NCBI GenBank assembly: GCA_003862195.1
Contig: QOUO01000002.1
Span: forward strand, 48,401 to 112,400
Reading direction: 5' to 3'
Source: Coriobacteriaceae bacterium
Lineage (GTDB): Bacteria; Actinomycetota; Coriobacteriia; Coriobacteriales; Atopobiaceae
Length of the DNA stretch: 64,000 nucleotides
Position 1 is the first letter of the stretch; every line of letters begins with the position of its first letter. Below the pieces are notes generated by a model. That model did no database searches and was not told the DNA's origin. It worked only from the letters and a program-made list of their open reading frames with translations. The position numbers and the translations under genes were made by a program. This document shows positions 15,720-23,501 of this stretch, piece by piece.

Positions 15720-16280
15720 GTGGAAGAGCTGATCGACATCTACACCGAGGACGGCACCCCAACTGGGCGGACGCTCGTGCGCAAGGGCGCGCGCCTGCCC
15801 GAGGGCGAGTACATGCTGTACGTGCTCGCCATCATCCAGAGCGAGGACGGGCGCTTCCTCATCACGCGTCGCGCGCTGGACAAGCACTGGGCGGCCGGCT
15901 GGTGGGAGGTCACGGGCGGCGGAGTCAGCGCGGGAGAGACCTCCGCGCAGGCCGTCGTGCGCGAGGTCCGTGAGGAGACCGGACTCGACGTGTCTGGCCA
16001 GCCCCTCGTGCCCGTCTGGCGCTACCGCAACGTTGACCTGGACCGCGGCGACAACTACATCGTGGACATCTACCACTTCCACCTGAGCTTCCGCCCCGAA
16101 GACGTCCGCCTGCAAGAGCGCGAGGCCATTGGGTGCCAGCTCGCCACGCGCGAGCAGATCGACGCGCTGGCCGCGGATGGCGTCTTTCTGCACTACGAGC
16201 GCCTGCGCCAGGCCCTTGCGGCCGAGGCCGAGGGCAAGCCAGCGCCTGCACCCCTGGCCCCGCCGCCCGCCAGCGCGTAG
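15720..16280 (+). CDS. NUDIX hydrolase
   Basis: 186 residues from the GTG at 15720; a TTG at 15687 would add eleven residues. The NUDIX box GGGVSAGETSAQAVVREV plus REETGL is complete (Gly, Glu, REETGL metal-binding glutamates) at about 62-85. These enzymes cleave nucleoside diphosphates linked to another moiety; the N-terminal DIYTEDGTPTGRTLVRKGA resembles the YfcD/isopentenyl-isomerase-like branch, whose substrates are not well known. The C-terminus is an Ala/Pro-rich tail. The recurring GGCGAGAAGAACG motif runs directly into the GTG. The next gene starts 22 bases downstream, so they are likely co-transcribed. Confidence 0.8.
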   Translation: MEELIDIYTEDGTPTGRTLVRKGARLPEGEYMLYVLAIIQSEDGRFLITRRALDKHWAAGWWEVTGGGVSAGETSAQAVVREVREETGLDVSGQPLVPVWRYRNVDLDRGDNYIVDIYHFHLSFRPEDVRLQEREAIGCQLATREQIDALAADGVFLHYERLRQALAAEAEGKPAPAPLAPPPASA

Positions 16281-16302
16281 CGCCGCGCGCAAGGGGGCTC
16301 GC

Positions 16303-17130
16303 ATGGACATCTGCAGCTACGTGGCCTGGTTTGGCCTCTACAGCGTGCTCGGCTGGGTGTACGAGTGCACCTACTGCGCCATCCGCACCAAGCGGTGGGA
16401 CAACCGCGGCTTTTTGTTTGGCCCCGTCTGTCCCATCTACGGCTTTGGGATGTCTGCACTGGTGATTGCCGCGCAGGCGCTTTCCGCCTCCGGCGCCGGC
16501 AGCGCAAACGTGCCATGGTGGCAGGTCTTTTTGTGCGCCGCCGCGGGCAGCGCCGTGCTCGAGTACACCACGTCCTACGTGTTGGAGAAGTGCTTCCACG
16601 CGCGCTGGTGGGACTACAGCAACATCCCGCTCAACCTCAATGGTCGCATCTGCCTGCCGTTCGCGCTCTGCTTTGGCGCGGTCGGGACGCTCCTGTACTA
16701 CTTTGTCTGCCCGCTCATCGGCGGCGCCACCGTCACGCTGCCGCTCACCGCGTGGGAGGTCCTCGCGCTCCTGACCGTGGGCCTCATGTCCGCGGACCTG
16801 GCGCTCACGCTGTCCGCGCTCACCAACCTGGACAAGCGCGTCCAGCAGGACAAGTCCAACTTCGACGCCGTGATGGAGACCGCCGTGGACGACATCGCAG
16901 CCGGCCGCAAGCCGCTCGAGGTCGACCGGCAGATCGCGCGCGAGCACGCAACAGAGGAGCTGGAGTCCGCCGCCCACCGCGCCGCGCGTGAGATGTCCCT
17001 GGTGCAGAGGCGCACGCTCAAGAGCATCAAGTACTACTCGGAGGAGCATCGCGAGGCGCGCGCCGCCAAGCTGCGCGAGGCCGTCGCCAAGGTCGAGCGC
17101 GAGCGCAAGGCCCGCAAGCACAGCAGGTAG
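16303..17130 (+). CDS. Membrane protein of the ABC_trans_CmpB/DUF1113 family
   Basis: 275 residues, ATG at 16303 with AAGGGGG upstream. About six hydrophobic segments occupy residues 5-175; the Trp/Tyr-rich first part (YVAWFGLYSVLGWVYECTYC, GFLFGPVCPIYGFG, EYTTSYVLEKCFHARWWDYS) is the hallmark of PF06541, annotated as putative ABC transporter permease but without known transport. The last ~90 residues are a charged, helical cytoplasmic tail. Function unknown. It follows the NUDIX gene closely. Confidence 0.75.
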   Translation: MDICSYVAWFGLYSVLGWVYECTYCAIRTKRWDNRGFLFGPVCPIYGFGMSALVIAAQALSASGAGSANVPWWQVFLCAAAGSAVLEYTTSYVLEKCFHARWWDYSNIPLNLNGRICLPFALCFGAVGTLLYYFVCPLIGGATVTLPLTAWEVLALLTVGLMSADLALTLSALTNLDKRVQQDKSNFDAVMETAVDDIAAGRKPLEVDRQIAREHATEELESAAHRAAREMSLVQRRTLKSIKYYSEEHREARAAKLREAVAKVERERKARKHSR

Positions 17131-17164
17131 CGCAGGCAGACACCCGAGCCCAGGCCGCCCTCGG

Positions 17165-17479
17165 TCACGCCTCGCCCAGCACGCGCCTGCGCCAGTCGGA
17201 CGACACGTAGCACAGCCGCAGCAGCGTCACCACATGCGCATCGTCGTCCACGCCGTAGACCGCCACAAAGACGCCGAGCCGCCGCCAGCGCAGCCCCGAG
17301 TCACCCACCCTGGAGCCGTGCCCGGGAAGCGCCGCCACGAGCCTGCGGAACGAGTCGAACTCGTCCATCAGGCGCCCAGCGCTGATGGGACCCGACTGCT
17401 CGAGGTAGTAGCGCACCGCCGCATCGAGGTCCCTCTCGAACGACGGCGTGACCACGACCTCGTAGCTAGGCGAGGCCAT
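17165..17479 (-). CDS. RelE/ParE-family toxin
   Basis: 104 residues, typical for the family. It begins SYEVVVTPSFERDLDAAVRYY, the ParE/RelE first strand and helices, and ends with the strand GVFVAVYGVDDDAHVVTLLRLCY. Such toxins cut mRNA at the ribosome or poison gyrase; which applies here is unclear. The start overlaps the antitoxin stop by 14 bases, the normal coupled arrangement with the antitoxin first. Confidence 0.8.
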   Translation of the reverse strand: MASPSYEVVVTPSFERDLDAAVRYYLEQSGPISAGRLMDEFDSFRRLVAALPGHGSRVGDSGLRWRRLGVFVAVYGVDDDAHVVTLLRLCYVSSDWRRRVLGEA

Positions 17480-17741
17480 ACCGCGCCCTCAGATCGGCGG
17501 AAAGCTCACTGGCCGCGCGCGTCTGTCCCGCGCCCGCCTCGTCCAGGGCCTGCGCGATGCCGTCCCAGAACTCCTCCGAGGTACAGACCTCGTTGGGAAC
17601 GGGCGGCTCGGCGGTCACGGTCGCGCGGCCGTCAGACAGCTGCCAGTAGACCCGCGACTCGTCCGTGATGCCCAAGGCCACACGAACCTCCTTGGGAACG
17701 GTGGTCTGGCCACCCTTGGTGAGCTTTGTCGCAAACGTCAT
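17466..17741 (-). CDS. AbrB/MazE-type antitoxin
   Basis: 91 residues. N-terminal swapped-hairpin DNA-binding domain (MTFATKLTKGGQTTVPKEVRVALGI, the SpoVT-AbrB pattern), followed by a flexible C-terminal part that would wrap the toxin (EEFWDGIAQALDEAGAG). It neutralises the ParE-like toxin encoded downstream and probably represses its own operon through the inverted repeat just upstream. Pairing of an AbrB-fold antitoxin with a ParE/RelE-fold toxin is a known but less common combination. Confidence 0.8.
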   Translation of the reverse strand: MTFATKLTKGGQTTVPKEVRVALGITDESRVYWQLSDGRATVTAEPPVPNEVCTSEEFWDGIAQALDEAGAGQTRAASELSADLRARYGLA

Positions 17742-17758
17742 GATGCGCGCCTTTCGCC

Positions 17759-17778
17759 ATTGATATCATGGTTTCAAT
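17759..17778 (-). promoter_or_regulatory. Inverted repeat upstream of the toxin-antitoxin operon
   Basis: ATTGA (17759-17763) and TCAAT (17774-17778) flank GATATC-like sequence 18 bases upstream of the antitoxin ATG; on the minus strand TTGAAA within it could be a -35. A candidate autoregulatory operator, short and therefore uncertain. Confidence 0.35.
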
Positions 17779-17817
17779 ACTACCATCCGCCACAACCACC
17801 GTCGAGGGGAGCCGGCC

Positions 17818-18528
17818 ATGTGCCACAGGATGTCACCCCTGCTCCTGCGCGAGTTGCAGGAGGGCCTCAAGTACATGCAGGTCACGGGCCACGCGCACGT
17901 GCCGCGGCGCGACCCCTCCGTCGTGGTGCCGGACGCCTACCCAGGCACGCAGGTCCCGCTCTTCGTTCCGGACGAGAAGAACAACCTCACCGCCCGCGAG
18001 CTCACCTGGGGGTTCCAGCCCAGGAGCGGCGGCAGCCGCGGCAACGGCCCCTCTGGGCAGGGCAGCTCTTCTCGCCTGGTCTTCAACACCAGGATCGAGA
18101 CGGCTCTGGAGCAGGCACACACCGGCCGCGGCATGTGGGCCGAGCCCATCCGGTACGGCCGCTGCCTGGTACCCGTTCGCGCGTTCTACGAGTGGTGGAC
18201 GCAACCCAACCCGCCCGAGGTGCCCGTGGCCGCGGACGGCACGGCCGATGGCGAGCCCGCAGGCGCAGGCAAACGCAAGAAGGCCCCGCGCCCGCAGGTT
18301 CGCTACGGGCTTTCGGGTCACAGCATCTTCCTCATGGCATGCGTGTGGGAGGGCGAGCGCTTCTCCGTGGTGACCACGCGGCCCAACGCGAGCGTGGCGC
18401 AAGTCCACAACCGCATGCCGCTGGTACTTGGCCCCGGCGAGAGCCGCATCTGGCTGGGGGACGACTGGCCGCAGCTAGCCGATAGAAGCGCCGTCCCGCT
18501 CACGGCCACGCTCGAGCCGCAGTCGTAG
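17818..18528 (+). CDS. SRAP domain protein (YedK/HMCES family)
   Basis: 236 residues. Cys2 directly after the initiator Met is the nucleophile that forms a DNA-protein crosslink with abasic sites in single-stranded DNA; the start is fixed by it. Other family residues are visible: FNTRIET (about 87-93), RCLVPVRAFYEW (about 117-128, catalytic Glu) and HNRMPLVL (about 196-203, catalytic His). A Pro/Ala/Lys-rich insert lies at about 140-160. Role: protects abasic sites, linked to SOS-associated repair in bacteria. Confidence 0.88.
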   Translation: MCHRMSPLLLRELQEGLKYMQVTGHAHVPRRDPSVVVPDAYPGTQVPLFVPDEKNNLTARELTWGFQPRSGGSRGNGPSGQGSSSRLVFNTRIETALEQAHTGRGMWAEPIRYGRCLVPVRAFYEWWTQPNPPEVPVAADGTADGEPAGAGKRKKAPRPQVRYGLSGHSIFLMACVWEGERFSVVTTRPNASVAQVHNRMPLVLGPGESRIWLGDDWPQLADRSAVPLTATLEPQS

Positions 18529-18540
18529 CGTCGCCGCGGC

Positions 18541-19236
18541 CTACAGGTCGAAGCGCGTGTTGACCAGGCGGCCCTCCGCATCCTTCCCCACGCGGATCAC
18601 AAAGTCAAAGCGGTCGCAGTCCACGCAGTACGGAAAGTCCGCCGCGGGGTACTGGGGCTGTGCCGGGTCGAAGAACTTCGCGCCCGCGGTGTCGCGGAGT
18701 GCCGCCGCCTTGCCGGCCACGTCAAAGCCCGCGGCCGTGCCCTTGAGCAGCGCCTCTATGTAACGGGCGCACAGCACGTCCTCCCCCGCGCTCTGCGTGC
18801 CGGAGGTGCCCATCGCCACGATGGAGACCTCCGCCGGCTGGCGGTGCTGGATGTACGTGGCCACGGCGCGCGCGTTGGCCAGGCTGCCGGTCACGACCTC
18901 CGACGCGCCCGTGGCGCTGACGATGCCCTGCGTGCCCGCGCTCGTGGTGTGGATGCACGTGCGGCCCGTCAGGTCCACGCCAGCCACCTGCGAGGGAGAG
19001 TTGCCGTAGTCAAAGCCCTCCACCTGCCAGCCGCCGCGCTCGCCAAAGCACAACCAGTCCGGGTGCTCCGCCTTGAGCGCCCGCGCGTCGTCCACGGACC
19101 CGATGGGATAGATCGCCTTCGCACCCTGCGCAAACAGGTAGCACTCGAGCGTGAACGCGCGGAACACGTCGATCACCACCGTGAGCCCGCGCGCCTCGCG
19201 CGCACCCTCGACAAGCTCCAGCACCCTCACGTCCAT
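18541..19236 (-). CDS. ComB-like 2-phosphosulfolactate phosphatase family protein
   Basis: 231 residues from the ATG at 19236 with GGAGGGAG just upstream. The sequence follows the ComB family: VVIDVFRAFT near the N-terminus, then GERGGWQVEGFDYGNSP, LTGRTCIHTTSAGTQG and MGTSGTQSAGEDVLCARY. ComB acts in archaeal coenzyme M synthesis; bacterial members are common and mostly of unknown substrate. No sulfolactate or coenzyme M genes are nearby, so only the phosphatase family is claimed. Confidence 0.75.
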   Translation of the reverse strand: MDVRVLELVEGAREARGLTVVIDVFRAFTLECYLFAQGAKAIYPIGSVDDARALKAEHPDWLCFGERGGWQVEGFDYGNSPSQVAGVDLTGRTCIHTTSAGTQGIVSATGASEVVTGSLANARAVATYIQHRQPAEVSIVAMGTSGTQSAGEDVLCARYIEALLKGTAAGFDVAGKAAALRDTAGAKFFDPAQPQYPAADFPYCVDCDRFDFVIRVGKDAEGRLVNTRFDL

Positions 19237-19326
19237 GTTGCTCCCTCCGCAGACCCATGCGAGAAACACCGCCTACTGTAGCGCTTCCGCACCGCGCTCG
19301 CAGCATCCCACGGAGCCGACACGTCG

Positions 19327-20040
19327 CTAGGCAAGCGCAAGGCTGAGCGCGATGAGCATCTGCCCGGCGTAGTACGTCCCCAGGCTGGCCGCCCTCAGGC
19401 GCTGGCTGTCGACTCCCCCAAAGTTGTTGACGGCAAGCATCACGTCCGAGGCGAGAAACGCGGCCGTCCCCACCGCAAGCGTGGCCCTGGGCGCAAGCCG
19501 CGCGGGGGCCGCAGGCACGGCTGGCGCGAGCGCCGCCGCGACGGCACCCGCCGCGGCAAAGCCCACCACGGCCGAGGTAACCGCAAGGTAGGCGCCGCCT
19601 GCGACGAACTCCGCACGGCTCTGCACGCTCATGCGCGGCAGCACCGCAACGTCCACCACAAGCGCGAGCGCGCACGAGGCGGCAAGGCCCCAGGCCGGCG
19701 CCAGGCACGCGGGCACCACGGCCACCAGGTACGCAAGGTGCCCCAGCAGGAAGGAGACAGCCCCGACGTTGAAGAGTAGCCGCTTGCGCGCGGGCCACAC
19801 AAAGCGCAGCGCGTGCAGGACGTCCCCCACGGCCCCCAGTGCCAGGCCCAGGCAGATGGTACCGGCCTCCGGGCTCGGCGCACCTGCGGCCCCAACCATA
19901 CCCACCAGCACAAAGGCAAGTGCGGCAAGGCCCTTCAACACCGCCGCGGCGCCATAGCGGTGCGCGCGGTCGGCCCGTATGAAGCATGTCTGCAAGACGC
20001 CGCCCACGATCACGAGCGCGGCCAGAAGCAGAGGCGCCAT
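19327..20040 (-). CDS. YhhN/TMEM86 family membrane protein
   Basis: 237 residues, about eight hydrophobic segments. Motifs typical of YhhN are present: LGLALGAVGDVLHA, VGAVSFLLGHLAYLVA, FLASDVMLAVNNF and a final TYYAGQMLIA. Eukaryotic TMEM86B is a lysoplasmalogenase hydrolysing the vinyl ether of lysoplasmalogens; plasmalogens occur in anaerobic actinobacteria, so that activity is plausible but not shown. The ATG has AAGGA in GAGAAGGACATG, i.e. the recurring motif here supplies the ribosome site. Confidence 0.75.
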   Translation of the reverse strand: MAPLLLAALVIVGGVLQTCFIRADRAHRYGAAAVLKGLAALAFVLVGMVGAAGAPSPEAGTICLGLALGAVGDVLHALRFVWPARKRLLFNVGAVSFLLGHLAYLVAVVPACLAPAWGLAASCALALVVDVAVLPRMSVQSRAEFVAGGAYLAVTSAVVGFAAAGAVAAALAPAVPAAPARLAPRATLAVGTAAFLASDVMLAVNNFGGVDSQRLRAASLGTYYAGQMLIALSLALA

Positions 20041-20085
20041 GTCCTTCTCCCCCGTTGTCTATCGCGCGACGGCGCTGCGCCTTAC

Positions 20086-20601
20086 CTAGCGGAAGTCCGC
20101 CAGCTCGCCCAGGGACTTGCGCTTGGCGTGCAGGTGCGCGGGATGCGCCTCCGGCGCGGCGTAGCCAAGGTTGAGCGCCAGCACCACGCGCTCGGATGCG
20201 GGCAGTTCCAGCAGCTCGGCCACGCCGGCGTTGGGCAGGTAGTTGCACCAGAGCGTGGCGAGGCCCAGGCCCTGCGCCTCGAGCATGGCGTGCGTCGCCG
20301 CGATGGAGGCGTCCTGCTCGCCGGAGTGGACGCCCTCCTCCAGGGGATTCTTCCAGTCCTCCGCCACGTCGTAGGTGAAGACGAGCACCGTGGGCGCCCC
20401 GTAGCGCATGGTCGTCAGCTCGTCATAGCGCTCGAGTACGTCCGCACCCTGGAGCACGTGGACGCGCCACGGCTGCAGGTTGCAGGCGGTTGGGGCAACG
20501 CGGGCCGCCTCGAGCACAAGGTCGAGCTTCTGGCGCTCCACGGCGCGCGACGCGTACTTCCTCACGCTGTAGCGCTCGCGAGCCAGCTGCAAGAAGTCCA
20601 T
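20086..20601 (-). CDS. Nitroreductase family protein
   Basis: 171 residues, a short FMN-dependent nitroreductase. N-terminal MDFLQLARERYSVRKY gives the FMN-phosphate-binding Arg-x-Ser-x-Arg, APTACNLQPWRV the flavin/substrate loop, and the C-terminal GYAAPEAHPAHLHAKRKSL the closing segment. Members reduce nitroaromatics, quinones or unknown metabolites with NAD(P)H. It is divergent from the CobW GTPase gene, and a second nitroreductase lies on the other side of that gene. Confidence 0.85.
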   Translation of the reverse strand: MDFLQLARERYSVRKYASRAVERQKLDLVLEAARVAPTACNLQPWRVHVLQGADVLERYDELTTMRYGAPTVLVFTYDVAEDWKNPLEEGVHSGEQDASIAATHAMLEAQGLGLATLWCNYLPNAGVAELLELPASERVVLALNLGYAAPEAHPAHLHAKRKSLGELADFR

Positions 20602-20706
20602 GGCGCCCCCCGTTCAAAGCTGCCTGCAGCGGCGGGGCTGCCGGCGTGTCCGTTGCGAAAACTATATATGATGCACGCCAGCCACGCGGCGTGGGCCGCG
20701 GGGGCA

Positions 20707-20751
20707 CGTTCTTCTCGCCCGCCAGGCGTACCGCCCGCGCCACGCCTGGCG
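20707..20751. repeat. Recurring motif followed by a 10-base hairpin in a divergent promoter
   Basis: CGTTCTTCTCGCCC (20707-20720) runs into CGCCAGGCGT (20720-20729), which pairs with ACGCCTGGCG (20742-20751). Both neighbouring genes read away from here, so this copy cannot serve as a terminator of a flanking gene. Confidence 0.6.
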
Positions 20752-20866
20752 AGTCCGTGTATTGAACGTGAAAGCGGTGGCAACGTCCGCGCATTTGGGT
20801 ACGAACCCCTAGACTTCCATTCGGCAGACAAGCGAAAGGCCCCGCAGGGCCAGTTGAGGAGGGCAC

Positions 20867-22021
20867 ATGCCCCAGAAGAATCCCGTAAAGATCGTCATGC
20901 TCACCGGCTACCTAGGCGCCGGCAAGACCACGATCCTCAACAACATCCTCGCCAACGACCAGGGCATCCGCGCCGCCGTGATCGTGAACGACATCGGCGA
21001 GGTCAACGTGGACGCGAGCCTCATCAAGGACGGCGGCCTCAACCAGACCGACAGCCTCATCCCGCTCACCAACGGCTGCATCTGCTGCACGCTCTCCGAC
21101 GACCTGGCCAAGCAGCTCGGCGGCATCGCGGAGTCCGGCGACTTCGACTACATCATCATCGAGGCGTCAGGCATCTGCGAGCCCATCCCCATCGCCTACA
21201 CCATCAGCCAGTTCTGCGACCAGAGCAAGTTCAACGGCAACGCGCCGCTCGACCTGGACAACATCGTGGCCGTGGTCGACTGCGCCCGCATGTACGACGA
21301 GTTCAACGGCGGCAAGGACCTCCTGGACGACAACATTGACGAGGAGGACATCGAGTCCCTGCTGATCCAGCAGATCGAGTTCTGCTCCACGCTGGTCCTC
21401 AACAAGACCGATCTCGTGAACCCGGACCAGATCGCCGAGCTCAAGGCCATCGTCCGCAGCCTCCAGAAGGACGCCGTGATCGTCGAGGCAGAAAACGGTA
21501 ACGTCCCCATGGACCAGATCCTCAACACCGGCCGCTTCAGCTTCGAGAAGGCCTACAACTCCGCCGCGTGGATCGACGCGATGGAGCACCCCGAGGAGCA
21601 CGAGGACCCGGAGGTGCTCGAGTACGACATCGAGACCTTTGTCTACGCGCGCCGCAAGCCCTTTGACGTGGACAAGTTCAACGACCTGCTGCAGAACTTC
21701 CCGGACGAGATCATCCGCACCAAGGGCACGTTCTGGGCGCAGCAGAACCCCGAGATGTGCTACATCTTCGAGCAGGCCGGCCACCAGGTGCGCCTGAACG
21801 AGAACGGCCTCTGGGTCGCCACGGCCCCCGAGGCCGAGTTCAAGCAGATCATCGCGGACAACCCCGAGATCATGGACAATTGGGACCCCGAGGTGGGCGA
21901 CCGCGAGAACCGCCTCTGCATCATCGGCCGCCACATGGACAAGGACGACATCATCGCCAAGCTGGACGCCTGCCTGACCGACTATGTGCCCGACGAGGAC
22001 CCCTACGAGGATGGCGAGTAG
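20867..22021 (+). CDS. CobW/COG0523-family metallochaperone GTPase
   Basis: 384 residues; ATG behind GAGGAGGGC. P-loop GYLGAGKTT (14-22), the metal-binding CxCC in GCICCTL (Cys71, Cys73, Cys74), Walker B-like IIEASGICEP and the guanine site NKTD near 177. The C-terminal ~100 residues form the CobW_C-type domain. The family delivers Zn, Co or other metals to client enzymes using GTP. No zinc-uptake gene or obvious Zur site is next to it; instead it sits between two nitroreductase genes, the second starting one base after its stop, so the client is open. Confidence 0.85.
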   Translation: MPQKNPVKIVMLTGYLGAGKTTILNNILANDQGIRAAVIVNDIGEVNVDASLIKDGGLNQTDSLIPLTNGCICCTLSDDLAKQLGGIAESGDFDYIIIEASGICEPIPIAYTISQFCDQSKFNGNAPLDLDNIVAVVDCARMYDEFNGGKDLLDDNIDEEDIESLLIQQIEFCSTLVLNKTDLVNPDQIAELKAIVRSLQKDAVIVEAENGNVPMDQILNTGRFSFEKAYNSAAWIDAMEHPEEHEDPEVLEYDIETFVYARRKPFDVDKFNDLLQNFPDEIIRTKGTFWAQQNPEMCYIFEQAGHQVRLNENGLWVATAPEAEFKQIIADNPEIMDNWDPEVGDRENRLCIIGRHMDKDDIIAKLDACLTDYVPDEDPYEDGE

Positions 22022-22022
22022 C

Positions 22023-22529
22023 ATGGGCGCGCTCGACACGATGTACCGGCGCGCGAGCGTGCGCAACTTCACGGACGAGAAGGTCACGTCCTTTGAGGCT
22101 GAGGCCCTTCTCCACGCCGCGATGTCCGCGCCCTCGGCAGGCAACCAGCAGCCGTGGGAGTTCTACCTCGTGTGGGACGACGAGGCGCGCGCCGCGCTTT
22201 CCAAGGCGTCGCCCTACGCCCTTGCCGCCGCCAAGGCGCCCCTCGTGGTGGTCCCCTGCTTCAGGCAGAACGTGCGCTTTCCCGAGTGCGCGCCGCTCGA
22301 CATGGCCGCCGCGACCCAGAACATGCTGCTCGAGGCAACGGACCTGGGCCTGGGCGCCGTCTGGATGGCGATCAACCCCGTTCGCGACCGCGAGGAGAAG
22401 GTCCGCGCCACGCTCGACCTGCCGGACGACCTGACGCCCTTCTGCCTGATTGCCGTCGGCCGCCCCGCAGACGACGTGACCCCGCACGGCGCGGAGCGCT
22501 ACGACGAGAAGCGCATCCACACGGTTTAG
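22023..22529 (+). CDS. Nitroreductase family protein
   Basis: 168 residues from the ATG at 22023, directly after the CobW stop; an in-frame ATG at 22011 overlapping the CobW gene is also possible. Short FMN-nitroreductase: MYRRASVRNF (phosphate-binding Arg/Ser), SAPSAGNQQPWEFY, LLEATDLGLGAVWMAI and the final RYDEKRIH. Encoded as the second gene of a two-gene operon with the CobW GTPase, hence perhaps supplied with metal or functionally tied to it (inference). Confidence 0.83.
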   Translation: MGALDTMYRRASVRNFTDEKVTSFEAEALLHAAMSAPSAGNQQPWEFYLVWDDEARAALSKASPYALAAAKAPLVVVPCFRQNVRFPECAPLDMAAATQNMLLEATDLGLGAVWMAINPVRDREEKVRATLDLPDDLTPFCLIAVGRPADDVTPHGAERYDEKRIHTV

Positions 22530-22552
22530 GTCGGTCATCTGCAATTTAAACG

Positions 22553-22721
22553 GGTTTGTGTGTGCTTTGGAAGCCCGTCCCAAGCGCAATACCGACATTC
22601 GTCCCCCAATAGCAAGTCATCAAACCCCACACAACCCTCCCCACATGCACTCCGGGGAGGGTTGTGTGGGGTTCCGTTTGGTTCTCCAACAGCTTCCAGA
22701 GCACCAAAGCACACATAAACC
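22553..22721. repeat. Nested inverted-repeat element with a 20-base perfect hairpin
   Basis: The core is a perfect hairpin: AACCCCACACAACCCTCCCC (22623-22642) and its complement (22654-22673). Around it, GGTTTGTGTGTGCTTTGG (22553-22570) matches the complement of 22704-22721 with one mismatch. It lies between two convergent genes and certainly can terminate from both sides; the outer inverted ends make it look like a small MITE-type element. No target duplication is evident. Confidence 0.65.
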
Positions 22722-22794
22722 TCCTTCGGCTGCGGTGGCGTGAGAATACTACTAGCGGATTCCCCGAATCTACCCCCTCAACCAAAGTCGGGCC

Positions 22795-23490
22795 CTAGAT
22801 CGAAGCTGGCACAATCACGTCATAGCGTACCGCCTTGCCAGATATCTGGTAGGAAGGCTTCATTCCTGCCAGAAGCTGGCCTTTGAGCGGTCGCTTGATG
22901 ACCACCTTGCGCGGATGTGCCGCAATCGCGGCATCCAGCATTTCTCGCTCGTCCTGTGCGGGGCGCTCCAACCGTTGCAGCAGCTGCGCCTTCTTCTTCA
23001 CCGAGGCGCTCTTGCGCCGCTCGGGAAACATCGGGTCCAGAAGGACCACGTCCGGGCGCAGCGTTTCGTCGGCATTGGCGAGCTCACGCAGCGCGGTAAC
23101 GCTGTCCCCCTGCACCAAGCTCATGCGCGCAACCACGGGCGCAAGCGCCTCGTACCGCGCGGCACGGTCGAGCGCGTCCCGCAGCAGCGCCGCAATCACG
23201 GCGTCGTGCTCGTACAGGGTGACCATGAAGCCCGCGGCGGCGAGCAGCAGGGAGTCCTCCCCCATGCCAGCCGTGGCGTCAAACGCGCGGGGATGCTCGA
23301 CCCCGCGCACGCGCGCCGCCCGCACGAGCAGCTCGTGAGAGAGGTTCGCGGGGCGAAGGCGCCTGAGGTCGCGCGTGAAGTCGCCGCACATGGAGAGCCC
23401 GTCGTCCGACACGAGCGTGAGGGCACCGTCCACCCGCTCGAGCGAGAGGCCCGCGGGCAGATCTGGCATGTTCGTTACGTGCTCGCCCAT
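22795..23490 (-). CDS. rsmJ: RsmJ-like 16S rRNA guanine-N2 methyltransferase
   Basis: 231 residues. It carries the SAM site DATAGMGEDSLLLAAAGF and the family block LLDPMFPERRKSASVKKKAQ, with a final KRPLKG segment, as in RsmJ (YhiQ), which methylates G1516 of 16S rRNA. ATG at 23490 is chosen; GGAG/GGGGCGG lie upstream and a second ATG seven codons in has no clear site. It is 11 bases behind larC and probably co-transcribed with it. Confidence 0.8.
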   Translation of the reverse strand: MGEHVTNMPDLPAGLSLERVDGALTLVSDDGLSMCGDFTRDLRRLRPANLSHELLVRAARVRGVEHPRAFDATAGMGEDSLLLAAAGFMVTLYEHDAVIAALLRDALDRAARYEALAPVVARMSLVQGDSVTALRELANADETLRPDVVLLDPMFPERRKSASVKKKAQLLQRLERPAQDEREMLDAAIAAHPRKVVIKRPLKGQLLAGMKPSYQISGKAVRYDVIVPASI

Positions 23491-23501
23491 TGCCGCCCCA
23501 G

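Noticed and set aside
17971..17990. GACGAGAAGAACAACC and other GAGAAGAAC matches inside genes (for example 13949, 37888, 63809)
   Set aside because: Within coding frames the string simply encodes Glu-Lys-Asn with the preferred codons, so these were not counted as copies of the intergenic motif.
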